Shown here: positions 29,131 to 39,358 of the stretch, one piece after another
Position numbering within the stretch: position 1 is the first letter of the stretch
How the letters are laid out: each line of letters begins with the position of its first letter
NCBI GenBank assembly: GCA_012934845.2
Contig: WNNJ02001307.1
Coordinates: 1-64,000, forward strand
Length of the DNA stretch: 64,000 nucleotides
Direction of reading: 5' to 3'
Source of the DNA: Pomphorhynchus laevis
Lineage: Eukaryota; Acanthocephala; Palaeacanthocephala; Echinorhynchida; Pomphorhynchidae
Notes under the pieces: generated by a model
Told to the model about the DNA's origin: nothing
The model's database searches: none
What the model saw: the letters and a program-made list of their open reading frames with translations, nothing else
Program-made: the position numbers and the translations under genes

Positions 29131-30850
29131 ATTTATTTATTTATTTAATTATTCAATTACAAGACTGTAGCCGTAGGGCTGTTTTGTCTGATCACATGAA
29201 AAAAGAAAAAAAATGAAGAAAAAAATCAACATTCTTCCCAAGGATAACGATCCGGTATAGACTGTGAGTTTGCCTCGCACAGCCATTGCTCCATCCTCCG
29301 CATGAACTGCTGTCTACTCTGAATAGCGACTATATCCTCCGGAAGTAAGTACCACATCCTCACCGCCCGGTGCGATAGGCGACTGATTATAGACAGCTTC
29401 CCATGGTGCAGCGTTTTCACAGTCAAAGAGTGGCCCCGATTCGTATCACGTTTGTTCCGCTGGATACAGTTTGCCGGCCACCCATCACGTCCGAGTAACA
29501 TATCTCTGAAGCATAAGATGTCGCTACACACTATCGCAGACAGAATCGACAGTATACCTATCTCTCGCAAGCGATCCCTATAATAATAACTACTCGGAAG
29601 ACGGCATCACCTCGTCAACCTGCGAAGAACATTTTCTAAATCATTCAGCTCGCCTCGCGTGCACGGAAATGTTGCTGGTGTAGAGTATAAAAGAATGGGC
29701 CTAATTATTGAGTTGTACATCACTTTAAGACAAAACACAGATGGGTAACGAAAGCACCTACGAAGCACATAGCTCAATTGTCTGGTCAACTGAATAATCC
29801 TGTCTGTGCTTGGATGACTCTTTAACGATTCGTGCACAAGTACCCCTAAGTCTCTAGTGCACTGTACCTGCTCAATTGGCTCATCACCTAAACTATACAC
29901 AAAAGAAAATTTCTTAACTCTGAAGTGCATGTGACTGCACTTCGAGGTATTCAAAAGCAAGCCCGTCGTCCTGATCCATATGCTTATAGTGTCGAGGTCA
30001 TCTTGACGCTCCAAACAGTTATCATATGAACGAACACACTTTCATAACTTCAGGTCATCCGCAAACGTTAGTACATCACATTCTAACCTTACAAGTAGAT
30101 CCTGAAGATCGGTCCCAGGACCGATCCCTGAGGAACACCTACGTAAGTATTTCGTGGAGGAAAAAGGCTACTCCCTAACCTAACTTGATATGATCAACCT
30201 TTTAGGAACGACTCGATCCAACGAACTACACTCGGACCAATCCCGTATTGAGCCAACAGTAAGAGCAAAAGATCGTGCGGTACTCGGTCGAACGCCCTAC
30301 TAAAGTCAATGTAAATTACATCAACCATATCCCCGTCTGCAACTATGTCTGCCCAACTTTCACGTGCCGTAATTAGATTGATAAGGAAAGACCTACCGGT
30401 ACGAAATCCACGCTGAGATGGGTGTAGTAGCTTACCTCTTTCCATGTGAGTGGTAATGTATTTATGCACAAACATCTCGAGGCATTTGCATACAATACTC
30501 GTCAGGCATACTGCACGATAATTGAATGGATCGTCTCTGCTACCCTTTTTATGAATGGGGATGACGTAAGATTGTCTCCAGTGATCAGGGATGCGCGAAG
30601 TATCTATCGACATGTTAAACATCTCTGATAGTGGAGATGCTAATAGATCATGGAGATTCCGGAGAATAAAGGGGTGTATACCGTCCGGGCCGGCCGAAGT
30701 ATATGATGACAATCCGTGCAGTTCCCGCGAAACCTCAGCCGGATGAACAAGCGGCATATACAACGTGAATGCCTCAGGAGTGTGCGCTATACTTTGATAA
30801 TAGATAGGCGAGTTCACTGAAAATGAGACAATATGGTGAAGATGCACTGG
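29131..30850 (-). mobile_element. LINE-F, 5'-truncated CR1-like element
   Basis: The 3' tail is (AATA)n at 29131-29155, preceded by the hairpin AGCC-CTAC-GGCT. Open parts are 30194-30847 (RT fingers and palm: YVIPIHKKGSRDDPFNYRAV, SQRGFRTGRSFLINLITARE, VIYIDFSRAFDRVPHDL), 29607-30014 (thumb: LLLNTSKCSHMHF, CTRDLGVLVHESLK) and 29226-29570 (C-terminal domain). Frameshifts separate them, including the stretch with VPQGSVLGP (about 30110-30150). The 5' end is lost near 30850. It is similar in sequence to the small insertion at 38481. Confidence 0.85.
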
Positions 30851-32010
30851 CGGTAGATGATTGAAAGTTAAAAAGGTAAAATAAATGAATATTTACAGAG
30901 GAGCGATTCAAGGTAATTGGAAATCGATTTTCTCAAGATATGTAGAGATACGAACGAAAAACACGATTCAGCCATGATTTGAAGAAATAGTTAATTTTAT
31001 TGAGTCGATGAGGCAAGCTGAGTCATCAAGAGAAAATTCGAAGGAACGTAGGTTACGAATATCAAGGTCACCAGAATCAGTATACCATGATTTAGTAAGA
31101 CGAAAGATCAAATGATTATTTTGTAAGGATATCTAGAGGTCGGTTTTGTGAATAATGAAACGGGTGCTAAAGGGAGCTGGACGAAAGAAGCTTTATGTAT
31201 CATTGCTGGCTAGATAATATGATAAGAGGAAACAGGCCGCTACGGATTTTTGGACATTGGTGTGATGAATTGCACTAAAAATGTAATTACATTTTTTATG
31301 GCAAAATATGACTTGTTATTAAATTCTACATTTATAATAGTGATTTAAAGCACTAATCCATTACGAAACTAAAACAGCTTATAGAATACTTTGATTTTAT
31401 TAATCTTAGTATGCACTTGTCTGATGAAAATGGTCTTACGAATACTCATATGGTAAAATATGTTTGTATCTTATTTTTACTAATGTTCACGCCTACCACT
31501 CCCATTTAGATATTATCTCGAAATGGGCTTTACTGAGAAAACTCAAACCTGTTTTATGCGTTTTTGACCAATGAAATAATGTTCTTCCCCTCCTCTCCAC
31601 AATAAGTCACAGCCAAATCATTGTGTCGAAAATTATAATATTAAGGATTTTGTTAACAACTTTGTCGAAAATTGACTTAGCCCCTACCACTCAATAGAAT
31701 GGTATTAAGAGATATTATTTATCAGCTTGCAACAAACAGCCATCGAAACCAAAAAGAGCAATCTACAAAATAATTTTAAAAGTTTTCAAAGTTATTTGAT
31801 TACATTAAATAAACATCTTCGTTTCAATTTGTCATCTGAAAATTATTTAATTGCATTACGTAGACTTTACGTTAAACTTGTTACGTAATTCCGTCTAGCT
31901 ATGATATTTAACAAAGAACAACGAACTTGACGTAAAGCTGAAAAGCCACAATGATTGCTTAGAAACGGAATGTGTAGAACTAGCTCGATAATTGAGGCGG
32001 ACTAGTCCCT
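30851..32010. other. Unassigned AT-rich interval
   Basis: No convincing gene. A minus frame at about 30960-31130 reads TKSWYTDSGDLDIRNLRSFE and could be a decayed retroelement linker. A plus frame ending at 31888 reads SENYLIALRRLYVKLVT without a start. Neither can be assigned. Confidence 0.3.
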
Positions 32011-32798
32011 CCATTACTTGATGGAACTCGGAATAATGTCGTCTTCTCAACACGGTTTCCCCTCTGGTCGTTCCTGCTTAACTAACTTATTGACTTCACG
32101 CGAAATGTGGGTTTATGCGGTCAGTCGCGGCTAATCAATCAATGTGGTATTCATTGACTTCTCAAGAGCATTCGATCGGGTGCCGCATGAGAGCTTGGTA
32201 GCATTACCATTTAATTACGACATTTCTGTAATGTTGTGTAAGTGGGTTCAAGATTTCCTACGTAATCTATTCTTTAGAGTGAGAGTTGGCACCCATCTTT
32301 CCAATCCCGGACGCATTTACTGTGGTGTTCCGCAGGGTACCGTACTAGGACCTCTGCTGTTAATTGTGTTCCTTAACGATTTGTTGCTGCGGATTCAGAG
32401 TCCCTGTCTTGATTTTGCTGACGACCTCAAACTTTAGTGTGTAGATGATATTGATTTGCTTGGCATTTCTCTGCATGAAGACCTTAATTAAATATACCGA
32501 TGGAGTGAGGCTACTGGTATGAAGATCAACGCTGACAAATGCGGCCACATGAAATTAGGAAGGCGTTGCGATGACCGTCATTTTCGCCTAGGAACTTTAA
32601 TTTTTAATGTCGTCATGTAGTATAGGAATCTGGGTGTCATGGTGCATAGGACATTGAAATCTCGGTCAAATACAGAGTTTGCCTATAGCAAAGCTTTGCG
32701 AGCTATGGACTGCGTCAAAAATGCATTTAATCGTATTAATCCATATGTTTTCAAACAGCTTTACTGCGCTCTTGTTCGCCCGCCTATCGAGTACTTTG
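32011..32798 (+). mobile_element. LINE-G, RT fragment
   Basis: CR1-like RT on the plus strand: SQHGFPSGRSCLTNLLTSRE, VVFIDFSRAFDRVPHESLVA, GVPQGTVLGPLLLIVFLND, FADDLKL and NADKCGHMKLGRR, then RNLGVMVHRTLKSRSNTEF and LVRPPIEYF. Its closest relative here is LINE-C. Several stops interrupt the frame. Its 3' third is missing, cut where the 168 bp repeat begins. Confidence 0.85.
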
Positions 32799-32966
32799 AT
32801 TTCATCCTGATTGATCTACTCCATATACTACATATTTATATTAAGGACTATTTTCCACGATACACTTCCATGTAAGCGATATTTATTGATTTTAAGCAGA
32901 CGTTTAATTAAGTTAATATTGATCTTCTACCTTAAAATCCTCATAAGAAAGTTCGTGCTAACGACC
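32799..32966 (+). repeat. 168 bp direct repeat flanking LINE-H, left copy
   Basis: ATTTCATCCTGATTGATCTA through GTGCTAACGACCC. The right copy is 36908-37070, with about 9 mismatches and one 6 bp indel. It abuts the (ATT)n tail of LINE-H exactly. Confidence 0.9.
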
Positions 32967-33076
32967 CATTATTATTAGTATACAACAGTCAATGAGCGGT
33001 GGCTAGTTTGGCTGAATATCAATGTAAAAAAGTACAATGCCAGTAAAACAAAAAAGTCCAAATCATGTTCGACTTT

Positions 33077-33622
33077 CTATGAGAGCGATACACTGTTCAA
33101 CGCATGCCGAAATTCTCGGATGTTCTGGCATTCAATTACAGATGACGGGATCCTGTTCCAACTGTTTATTCCTCGATCTCTGATATCCTGATAGTGTCGA
33201 TGAACTTTTCTACGATGTTTGAGCGTTAGTCGATGTCCGCGTAATTGCTCGAAGTTGCGTAGGCAAAACATGAAGTTGAGGGAATGAGTGGGCGATAAAA
33301 TTGCCCTCCATACCAGCATAAGATAAGCTTTTACCAAACTTTCACTATCCATTAAAGCACCTAGGATTTCTAAATTCTGGTTAAACGACAGGTCTTTGAC
33401 AACGGGGACAAGATGAGTAGTAGACCGGAGAATTGATTCGTAAGCCACAATGTTTTTGAGCCGATATTGATACGCTGCGGGAGATGCGTATAGCATGCGA
33501 GATTCGATGAGGGCCTTGTATATTATTCTGAAGCTACATACCTCTAGTGATCCAAAAGATCGTCTAATGATGCCAATAGTACGACGGCAATTGGCCGAAG
33601 CTTTATTTAAGTGAGCGCTCAT
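33077..33622 (-). pseudogene. LINE-H RT C-terminal domain
   Basis: A 181-codon frame: ANCRRTIGIIRRSFGSLEVC, SRMLYASPAAY, ESILRSTTHLVP, then EQLRGHRLTLKHRRKVHRHY and GINSWNRIPSSVIE. This is the post-palm domain of CR1-like ORF2. Upstream at 33630-33900 a shifted frame still shows YEDDLKVWRRI and INATKCRH, so the active-site region is present but altered. Confidence 0.85.
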
Positions 33623-33899
33623 ATCAAGCGTATTAAGGGTAGATACCCCTAAATCATAGATTTTTCTGTAGAATCAATCGACATGTTTCCAATTTTATAA
33701 GAGCAACGAATGTCTGGGAATCCGATCTGCATGTCTACATTTAGTCGCATTTATCCTCAGTCCATTGGATATACACCATTTATTTATGGAATCCAGGTCT
33801 TTTTGAAGAGCGCTAACATCGGAATCATCAATGATTCGCCTCCAAACCTTAAGATCATCTTCGTAGGTAACATATTCTGACGTTAAGTTGTTTGTAATA

Positions 33900-34757
33900 T
33901 CATTTATTTATATATATATTAAAGAGAGTCGAACTAATGGCTAATCTTCGCGGAACGCCTGTCGTCATCATTGAGTAACCAGAAAGATAATGGCTTATGC
34001 GTACTGCAAACGAGCGGTTGCTTAAGAATGATTGAATCCAGCGTAAAAAGAGCCCCGTACACCATGAACTTCTAAAAATAGAGGCTAAGGGAACGTATAT
34101 TGCACGGGCCAATTCCTTTAAGAGTATTGAAGGTATATGGCCAAGACCTGACGCAGCGTTGCAGGTTAATTTAAGTACCTCGTGCAGTACCTCTTCATCG
34201 CTAAATTCAATGTTAGATATGACTACTCTATGTAGAAGTACATTGTCTTTAGTTTGGGTTATACCATCGGGGATCGACACTATATCTTCATTGATAGTGA
34301 AATAGTCCATAAAATGAGCAGCTACATCAGTTGGGGAGATCAATATTGACCCATATTTGACCAATAGGTATGAACAATCTGTCGAGTGTATAGAACGTGG
34401 AAGTATATTTTTGAAAGCCACCCAAGGATTGTTATGAGTGGAGCGGCATATATTTGAGATGAAACTGCTTTTTTCTGTGTGTTTTTTCAGAATAGAAACG
34501 GTATTCCTGCAATGACGGTAGTGTTCAAAAGAGAGTTCCCCTTTTTTGTACGCATGGAAACATCTGTCACGGTGTTTGATAAGACCAAGCAATCCAGCAT
34601 CCAACCATTTTGGATGTAGTTTTCGTGTACGATTCTGACGTATCGGAGCAAAATAGTCGAAAATACAATGTAATGTTGTCTTAAAGTGATCCCAAGCTTC
34701 TTGAATGCCTGCTTTCGATGGGTCGGGCCAATACATACAGGAAATTATACTGCGCAC
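33900..34757 (-). pseudogene. LINE-H endonuclease-RT linker with RT deletion
   Basis: A 285-codon frame with the linker (ISCMYWPDPSKAGIQEAWDH, FAPIRQNRTRKLHPKWLD, FKNILPRS) and ASGLGHIPSILLKELARAIY. It then jumps from ASIFRSSW to CTGLFLRWIQSFLSNRSFAV. Compared with LINE-E, roughly 130 residues covering RT fingers and the FSKAFDRV palm motif are missing. The deletion keeps the frame open. Confidence 0.85.
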
Positions 34758-34858
34758 GACATCATAGTCGATCTTAAAAGGATTCGACGTTTTAACCGTT
34801 TCGGCATATGGTCCAAGTGCCTTAAATTCTATTGAGATGGTCGAGTGATCGCTTGATT

Positions 34859-35649
34859 TTAGCGGAGGTCCGTATCTGACGTTTTTTTTATCAGATACGT
34901 TTCACTTGAAAAGCATAGGTCAAGAATTGAGGAGTTAGTACCCCTTTGGCGAGTATCGTTGTGAACATGTTGGACTAAATGTAGATCATTTATCGTGTTT
35001 AAAATCAGTAATGATTCGGGATCATATCCAGGAAGAGAAACGTAATCTATCCCATTAATTTGCGGCATGTTAAAGTCTCCTAATAAAATAATTTTTTGAC
35101 ACTTGAATGCATTTTCAGTTATTGAGGATATAATCGACCCTGTTGGAGCGACTAAGGGGCGATAGAAGACACCTAGAGCGAATAATATGCTTTTATGATA
35201 TGTTACAGAAACCTAAGCGTATTCACAAAGACTTGATTTGCACTCAATTGACATAACACGAATTGTAAGAACTTCTCTAGCATATATGATCACTCCGCCA
35301 CCACGGCAAATTTGCCGATCTGCTCGGATTATGGCGTACACATCGATGGAAATTTCTAAATCTATGATGTGAGGTTTTAACCACGATTCTGTAAAAACAA
35401 GTATTTCAAATGAGGTGCTGTTAACCAGAGTGAGAACTTCGTCCATTTTATTAATGAGACTTAAGGCATTCGAATATAAGACCGGAAGGCATGTGTGGAG
35501 TGTACTGGGTAGGAATACTCGTATCTCTTATCGACATTTACTGTCAATTCTTGGGTAGTTTCGTTACGACACAAAGACTTCGCAGCTCCCCGATGTTTCC
35601 ACCGTTGCCAATGGAACGAATCCAGAAATGAGTTGAAGTTCTGCGTCAC
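34859..35649 (-). pseudogene. LINE-H endonuclease
   Basis: Frames 35213-35446 (MDEVLTLVNSTSFEILVFTE, RADRQICRGGGVIIYA) and 34859-35068 (MPQINGIDYVSLPGYD, NTINDLHLVQHVHNDTRQ, SSILDLCFSS) are the two halves of an apurinic-type endonuclease. LLGDFN lies at about 35080 in the shifted frame between them. Confidence 0.85.
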
Positions 35650-35699
35650 ACTACACGAAAATTTATGACGGTGAGGTTACTTTCACAGGTAGCTACTCT

Positions 35700-36571
35700 G
35701 TTACTAAGTTCGCTCTTTGCTTGTTTCATTCGAGTTCGGTCCTCGATCAAAAGATTTCTGCAAAGGATCAATCCAGTACCTGCAAGATGATAACCGTATT
35801 TTAAAGCTAATGTACACATATAGGGCGTTGCTAAGATGACTTTAAGAAGGCGTGGACTGTTATCTGATCTTATTTTCCCCAGTCTATAAAGGTTGAGAAC
35901 TCTGAATTGCTGCCTCTCAGTAGGGGAACAGGTGTGTAATAGCTCAGAGAAGAAGATTGTACAGCTTTGATGTCGTGCTATACACGTAAATGGTTGTTAG
36001 TAGTCAATGATTCCCTTATATTAGTTATGATTAGACACCGTGATCTATCATAAGTCCGGCGAATATGGGCACTTAATGAGTTATTTAGGGATAATGAATT
36101 GGAATAAGAATTTGTAGATTTAAGTCGCAAGTCAGTTGATTGTAAAGAACTCGAAGGTCCGCTACATGATGTTACAGAGACAAACGAATATGTGAAATCA
36201 GGTTTTCTCTTCGTAGTTCATAGTGTTCGTGTCTAGATCTACACATTTTTAAGGTGAAGTTAATAAGTCTGATCAAATGCTGGTGTGTGCTGTTGTGAAT
36301 TGCAGCGGGAGATCCTTTCTTGACACTGTGCAATAACCTGAAGAGCTGGCGCCGACTCTTCGCTTTTCTCCTCGACAGGTTCAGTTATATCCAATCGTGC
36401 GTCGTTACACACGCAATAACCACAAATGAAATGTTTCCTTTCGTATCTCGCAATGTCAATTTTTCTCACCTTTAAGAGTGTCCAAACATCGCATCCCTGC
36501 TTGTCACATCCAACTTCCAACTGAACGTAGCCATCGTCTGTCGGTTTTTTTTTAGTTTTCACTGATTTCAT
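35700..36571 (-). pseudogene. LINE-H ORF1
   Basis: The open part 36260-36571 starts MKSVKTKKKPTDDGYVQLEV and has a finger (CDKQGCDVW ... FICGYC) matching LINE-B ORF1. The rest is frame-broken; at about 35750-36060 the minus strand still reads LYRLGKIRSDNSPRLLKVIL-like conserved ORF1 sequence. The ATG at 36571 is preferred over the upstream ATG at 36658 by alignment with LINE-B. Confidence 0.75.
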
Positions 36572-36907
36572 TGTTTGTTTACAAACATTTCGTTGATTCG
36601 AAAATAAATGTCGTTGATTGTCGTAAGATTGTGTGTTTAAGTGTAAGTAGTTAGCCAAAACGCCTTAAAGTATTCGATAACCTTAAGTTCTCATTGGTTC
36701 TAATTGCATTTTGTGCATGTAAAATTTCCCGTGTTACTCAGCGGTAATCGGTTTCCAATCTCTTGGCATGTATACGAGGGTAAGGGTGATTTTAATACAA
36801 TGGATTTCTATCGTGTAACGGTGATCTTTTATCATTCTTATAATAAACTTATCCACATAAAATATATGCGTTTATCGCATTATTTTTATCCTTTTAGTGC
36901 AATTTTA

Positions 36908-37070
36908 ATTTCATCCTGATTGATCTACTACATATACTACTTATTTATATTAAGGACTATTTTCTACGATACACTTCCATGTAATTTATTGATTTTAAGC
37001 AGACGTTTAATTAATTTAATATTGATCTTATACTTTAAAATCCTCATGGGAAAGTTCGTGCTAACGACCC
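36908..37070 (+). repeat. 168 bp direct repeat flanking LINE-H, right copy
   Basis: Partner of 32799-32966, abutting the inferred 5' end of LINE-H. The 245 bp between the ORF1 open frame and this repeat is about the length of the LINE-B 5' UTR. Confidence 0.9.
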
Positions 37071-37540
37071 GAATTAATTACTGGACTTGCTTATAATTTT
37101 CATGATTCCATCTATTTATTAAATGATCCGATCAGGCTCGTCGTTATCATTTCGACTTCCATAATAGTTTCGAAACTTTTGATTTGTAATCTGTGATATA
37201 ATATTTAAAAGATAAAAAAATATGTATTAACATAAAAAAGGACAAAAAGCGGTCAATGCGTGAAATTATTCTGAAAAACAAATTCCGAAGTGCAATAAAA
37301 AATAAAATTTTAAATGTAATTTTTACTTTATATTAATTTATCTACTATAAAAAATCAGATCATTAGTGAATATTGATAATCAAAAGATGAATATTCTGTA
37401 TTGAAAAACTTATATAGCTCACATCATAATATAGCTCCAACATAAAATCAAATTATAAAGACGATGAAAGATTTTACCATATGGAAGATAACAAATAAGA
37501 AAAATAAAACGAATGATTATCCAAAGTTTTAGATAACATT

Positions 37541-37717
37541 TCATTTACTATCATCTATTGCATGTTTTATCTCGCGAATGATTCGTATAAGAGCTATCTT
37601 TCCTCTTAATAGTAGTTCTTCTGGTGTAGGAACTCGGTTGACTTCGTAATTTTGACTTGCATACAATCCTGTGTAAGTACCAAGCAAAAAACTCAATAAA
37701 GAGCGAAAAAATGACAT
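37541..37717 (-). CDS. STMP1: STMP1-like short transmembrane mitochondrial microprotein
   Basis: A 58-residue ORF, ATG at 37717 and TGA at 37541. Residues 6-24 (LLSFLLGTYTGLYASQNY) match the diagnostic LLGFTLGNVVGMYLAQNY of human STMP1 (47 residues). A hydrophobic, Gly-spaced N-terminal membrane segment is followed by QNYEV and a charged C-terminus (VNRVPTPEELLLRGKIALIR). STMP1 family proteins sit in the mitochondrial inner membrane and associate with respiratory complexes. The C-terminus is about 11 residues longer than in human. No introns are needed. It stands alone in an AT-rich island between LINE-H and a minisatellite, which suggests an intact host gene. 37071-37540 holds nothing recognised. 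Confidence 0.8.
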   Translation of the reverse strand: MSFFRSLLSFLLGTYTGLYASQNYEVNRVPTPEELLLRGKIALIRIIREIKHAIDDSK

Positions 37718-37939
37718 GAATCTACAACGATTATATAATCACGAAATCATTACGAGCAACATTAAGGTTGATAAAAACTAACAAAATATATTAATCAACA
37801 AATATTAATGTTAATATTAATATCAATTTAATGCTTTATTTAAGTAAACTTAATTTAAAGTAAAAGTTAGTATTATGACGTCATAACAAATTATCAAGCT
37901 GATAAAAAATAATCCCGCAGACGAATTCAGTGTGCTCGA

Positions 37940-38230
37940 TGAGTCCGTTCTTTCATTTTGTTCGTTCAGGTTGTTTGTTCAATAGGCTCGTTCAGTTTAT
38001 TCATTTAATTCGTTCGTTTAGTATGTTTATTTAGATCGTTTAATCAGACCGTTCGTTCAGTCCGTTCAATCAGTCCGCTTGTTCAGACCGTTCTTTCAGA
38101 CCATCCCTTCAGACCGCCCGTTCAGACCGTTCGTTCAGACCATCCCTTTAGACCGTTCGTTCAGACCATCCCTTTAGACCGTTCGTTCAGACCGTTCGTA
38201 AAGTCAGTTCGTAATGTCCGTTCAGTCATA
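37940..38230. repeat. Minisatellite, 12-13 bp unit
   Basis: An imperfect tandem array of GTTCGTTCAGACC with variants CATCCCTTTAGACC and GTTCAATCAGTCC. It is most regular at 38045-38200. There is no coding role, though it lies about 220 bp upstream of the STMP1-like start on the opposite side. Confidence 0.93.
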
Positions 38231-38467
38231 GCGTTGTATTATCATAGTGCTTAATTAAATTTAAGGCTTTTTAGTAAAATAATCTATTATTATTTCAATT
38301 TTATGCTTAACTTAAGTAAACTGTATTTAGAGTAGAAGAACAAGGTTGTTACTTAAAGTAACGACTTTTTAAATTCGGTAAACGTTTTGTTCATACAAAT
38401 ATTCCTATGTAAAATACATTGACTAGTAATTATCCTCTATAACGAAACCATGAATTAAGATGACGTT

Positions 38468-38480
38468 TCTTACAATGAAC
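38468..38480. repeat. 13 bp target duplication, left copy
   Basis: TCTTACAATGAAC, repeated exactly at 39060-39072 on the other side of the LINE fragment. Confidence 0.92.
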
Positions 38481-39059
38481 TCGTTATTGAGACCCATACT
38501 TTAGTATTGCTCTCCATCTTGCTTCCCATGTACACGGACTGAACTGAATGCTGTCGATGGAGTTCTTCGCCGTATTACCCGTTTATGTCCAGACTGTAAG
38601 TATTTACCTTATCGTGAGAGACTTAAAGTGATTGGCATATTTGACATGAAGGTGAGGTTAATGTTTATCGACTTGGTTGCAACGTGGAAATTATTGCACA
38701 AATTTGATGGATATCCTCGAAATATTATGGCGTGTCGTAATAATAGATCCAGGCGACATCATTCGATGACAATTTTTAAACAGCATACTGGGAAACTATC
38801 GCCTGTCACAAGATTGTCAAGACGTGTAGTTAACGTGTGGAATAGTCTTCCTGAATACGTTGTTGCCTCCACAACGCTGACTTTATTTAAGAAGCGATTG
38901 CGAATATGTCTGGAACAGATCGATAATATGGAGAAGCTATCGTATCCCTGATTTTCTTAACTCTATCAATTCTACATTTTGTTTAATTTTTATTTTATTT
39001 TTTCGTGAGCAGACTGAACAGCCATATAGGCTTTGTCTTGTATGTTATAATAATAACAA
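38481..39059 (+). mobile_element. LINE-F-type insertion, 5'-truncated, with perfect 13 bp target duplication
   Basis: The last 580 bp of a CR1-like element: RPIL-YCSPSC, then open frame 38628-38951 (KVRLMFIDLVATWKLLHKFD, RSRRHHSMTIFKQHTGKLSP, NVWNSLPEYVVASTTL). The 3' UTR has AGCC-ATAT-AGGCT, CTTGTATGTT and an ATAATAATAA tail. It is closest to LINE-F. It splits a short frame (ATG at 38460, continuing to 39288). Confidence 0.92.
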
Positions 39060-39358
39060 TCTTACAATGAACGATCTACATTTTAAAGAACGTGTCGAGT
39101 TTATTAAAAAATATAACATTTTTTCGAGTTTGTCAACCTGCAAGCAACATTTCAAGTTTTATTATTGCATTTGCGCATGTTTAAATAAATACATTAAAGT
39201 CTTTAAACTAAATGTCTTTCAAAAAAGAACGCATATTGTTGCTCTGAGTCTCGATATCGATTTATCTTGCACATTCACAACATTATGAATGAACATTATG
39301 AATAAACAACAATAAATTAGGTTTCATGTAATTCTAAAATATTGGTATCAAACTATAC
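39060..39358 (+). other. Small open frame after the insertion, unassigned
   Basis: Frame 39067-39288 reads NDLHFKERVEFIKKYNIFSS and LSTCKQHFKFYYC. Removing the LINE and one duplication copy gives an ATG-initiated frame starting at 38460. RVEF-KK--IFSSLS is faintly like the entry to a cyclic-nucleotide-binding domain, but the remainder does not follow it. It may be an exon or chance. Confidence 0.2.

Larger units (their letters stand above)
32967..36907 (-). mobile_element. LINE-H, near full-length but internally deleted CR1-like element
   Basis: It runs from a 5' region at about 36907 through ORF1, endonuclease and RT to an ATTATTATTA tail at 32967. ORF1 (about 36571 down) is disrupted, ORF2 has several frameshifts, and the RT has lost its fingers and palm A by deletion at about 34070. 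It lies exactly between two copies of a 165 bp direct repeat. Confidence 0.85.

Noticed and set aside
31699-31888. Stop-free frame ending SENYLIALRRLYVKLVT
   Set aside because: No start, splice context or recognisable domain; AT-rich chance frame is as likely.
32799-37070. The 165 bp repeats as LTRs of an LTR element
   Set aside because: The sequence between is a complete LINE with its own tail, with no gag, integrase or primer-binding site.
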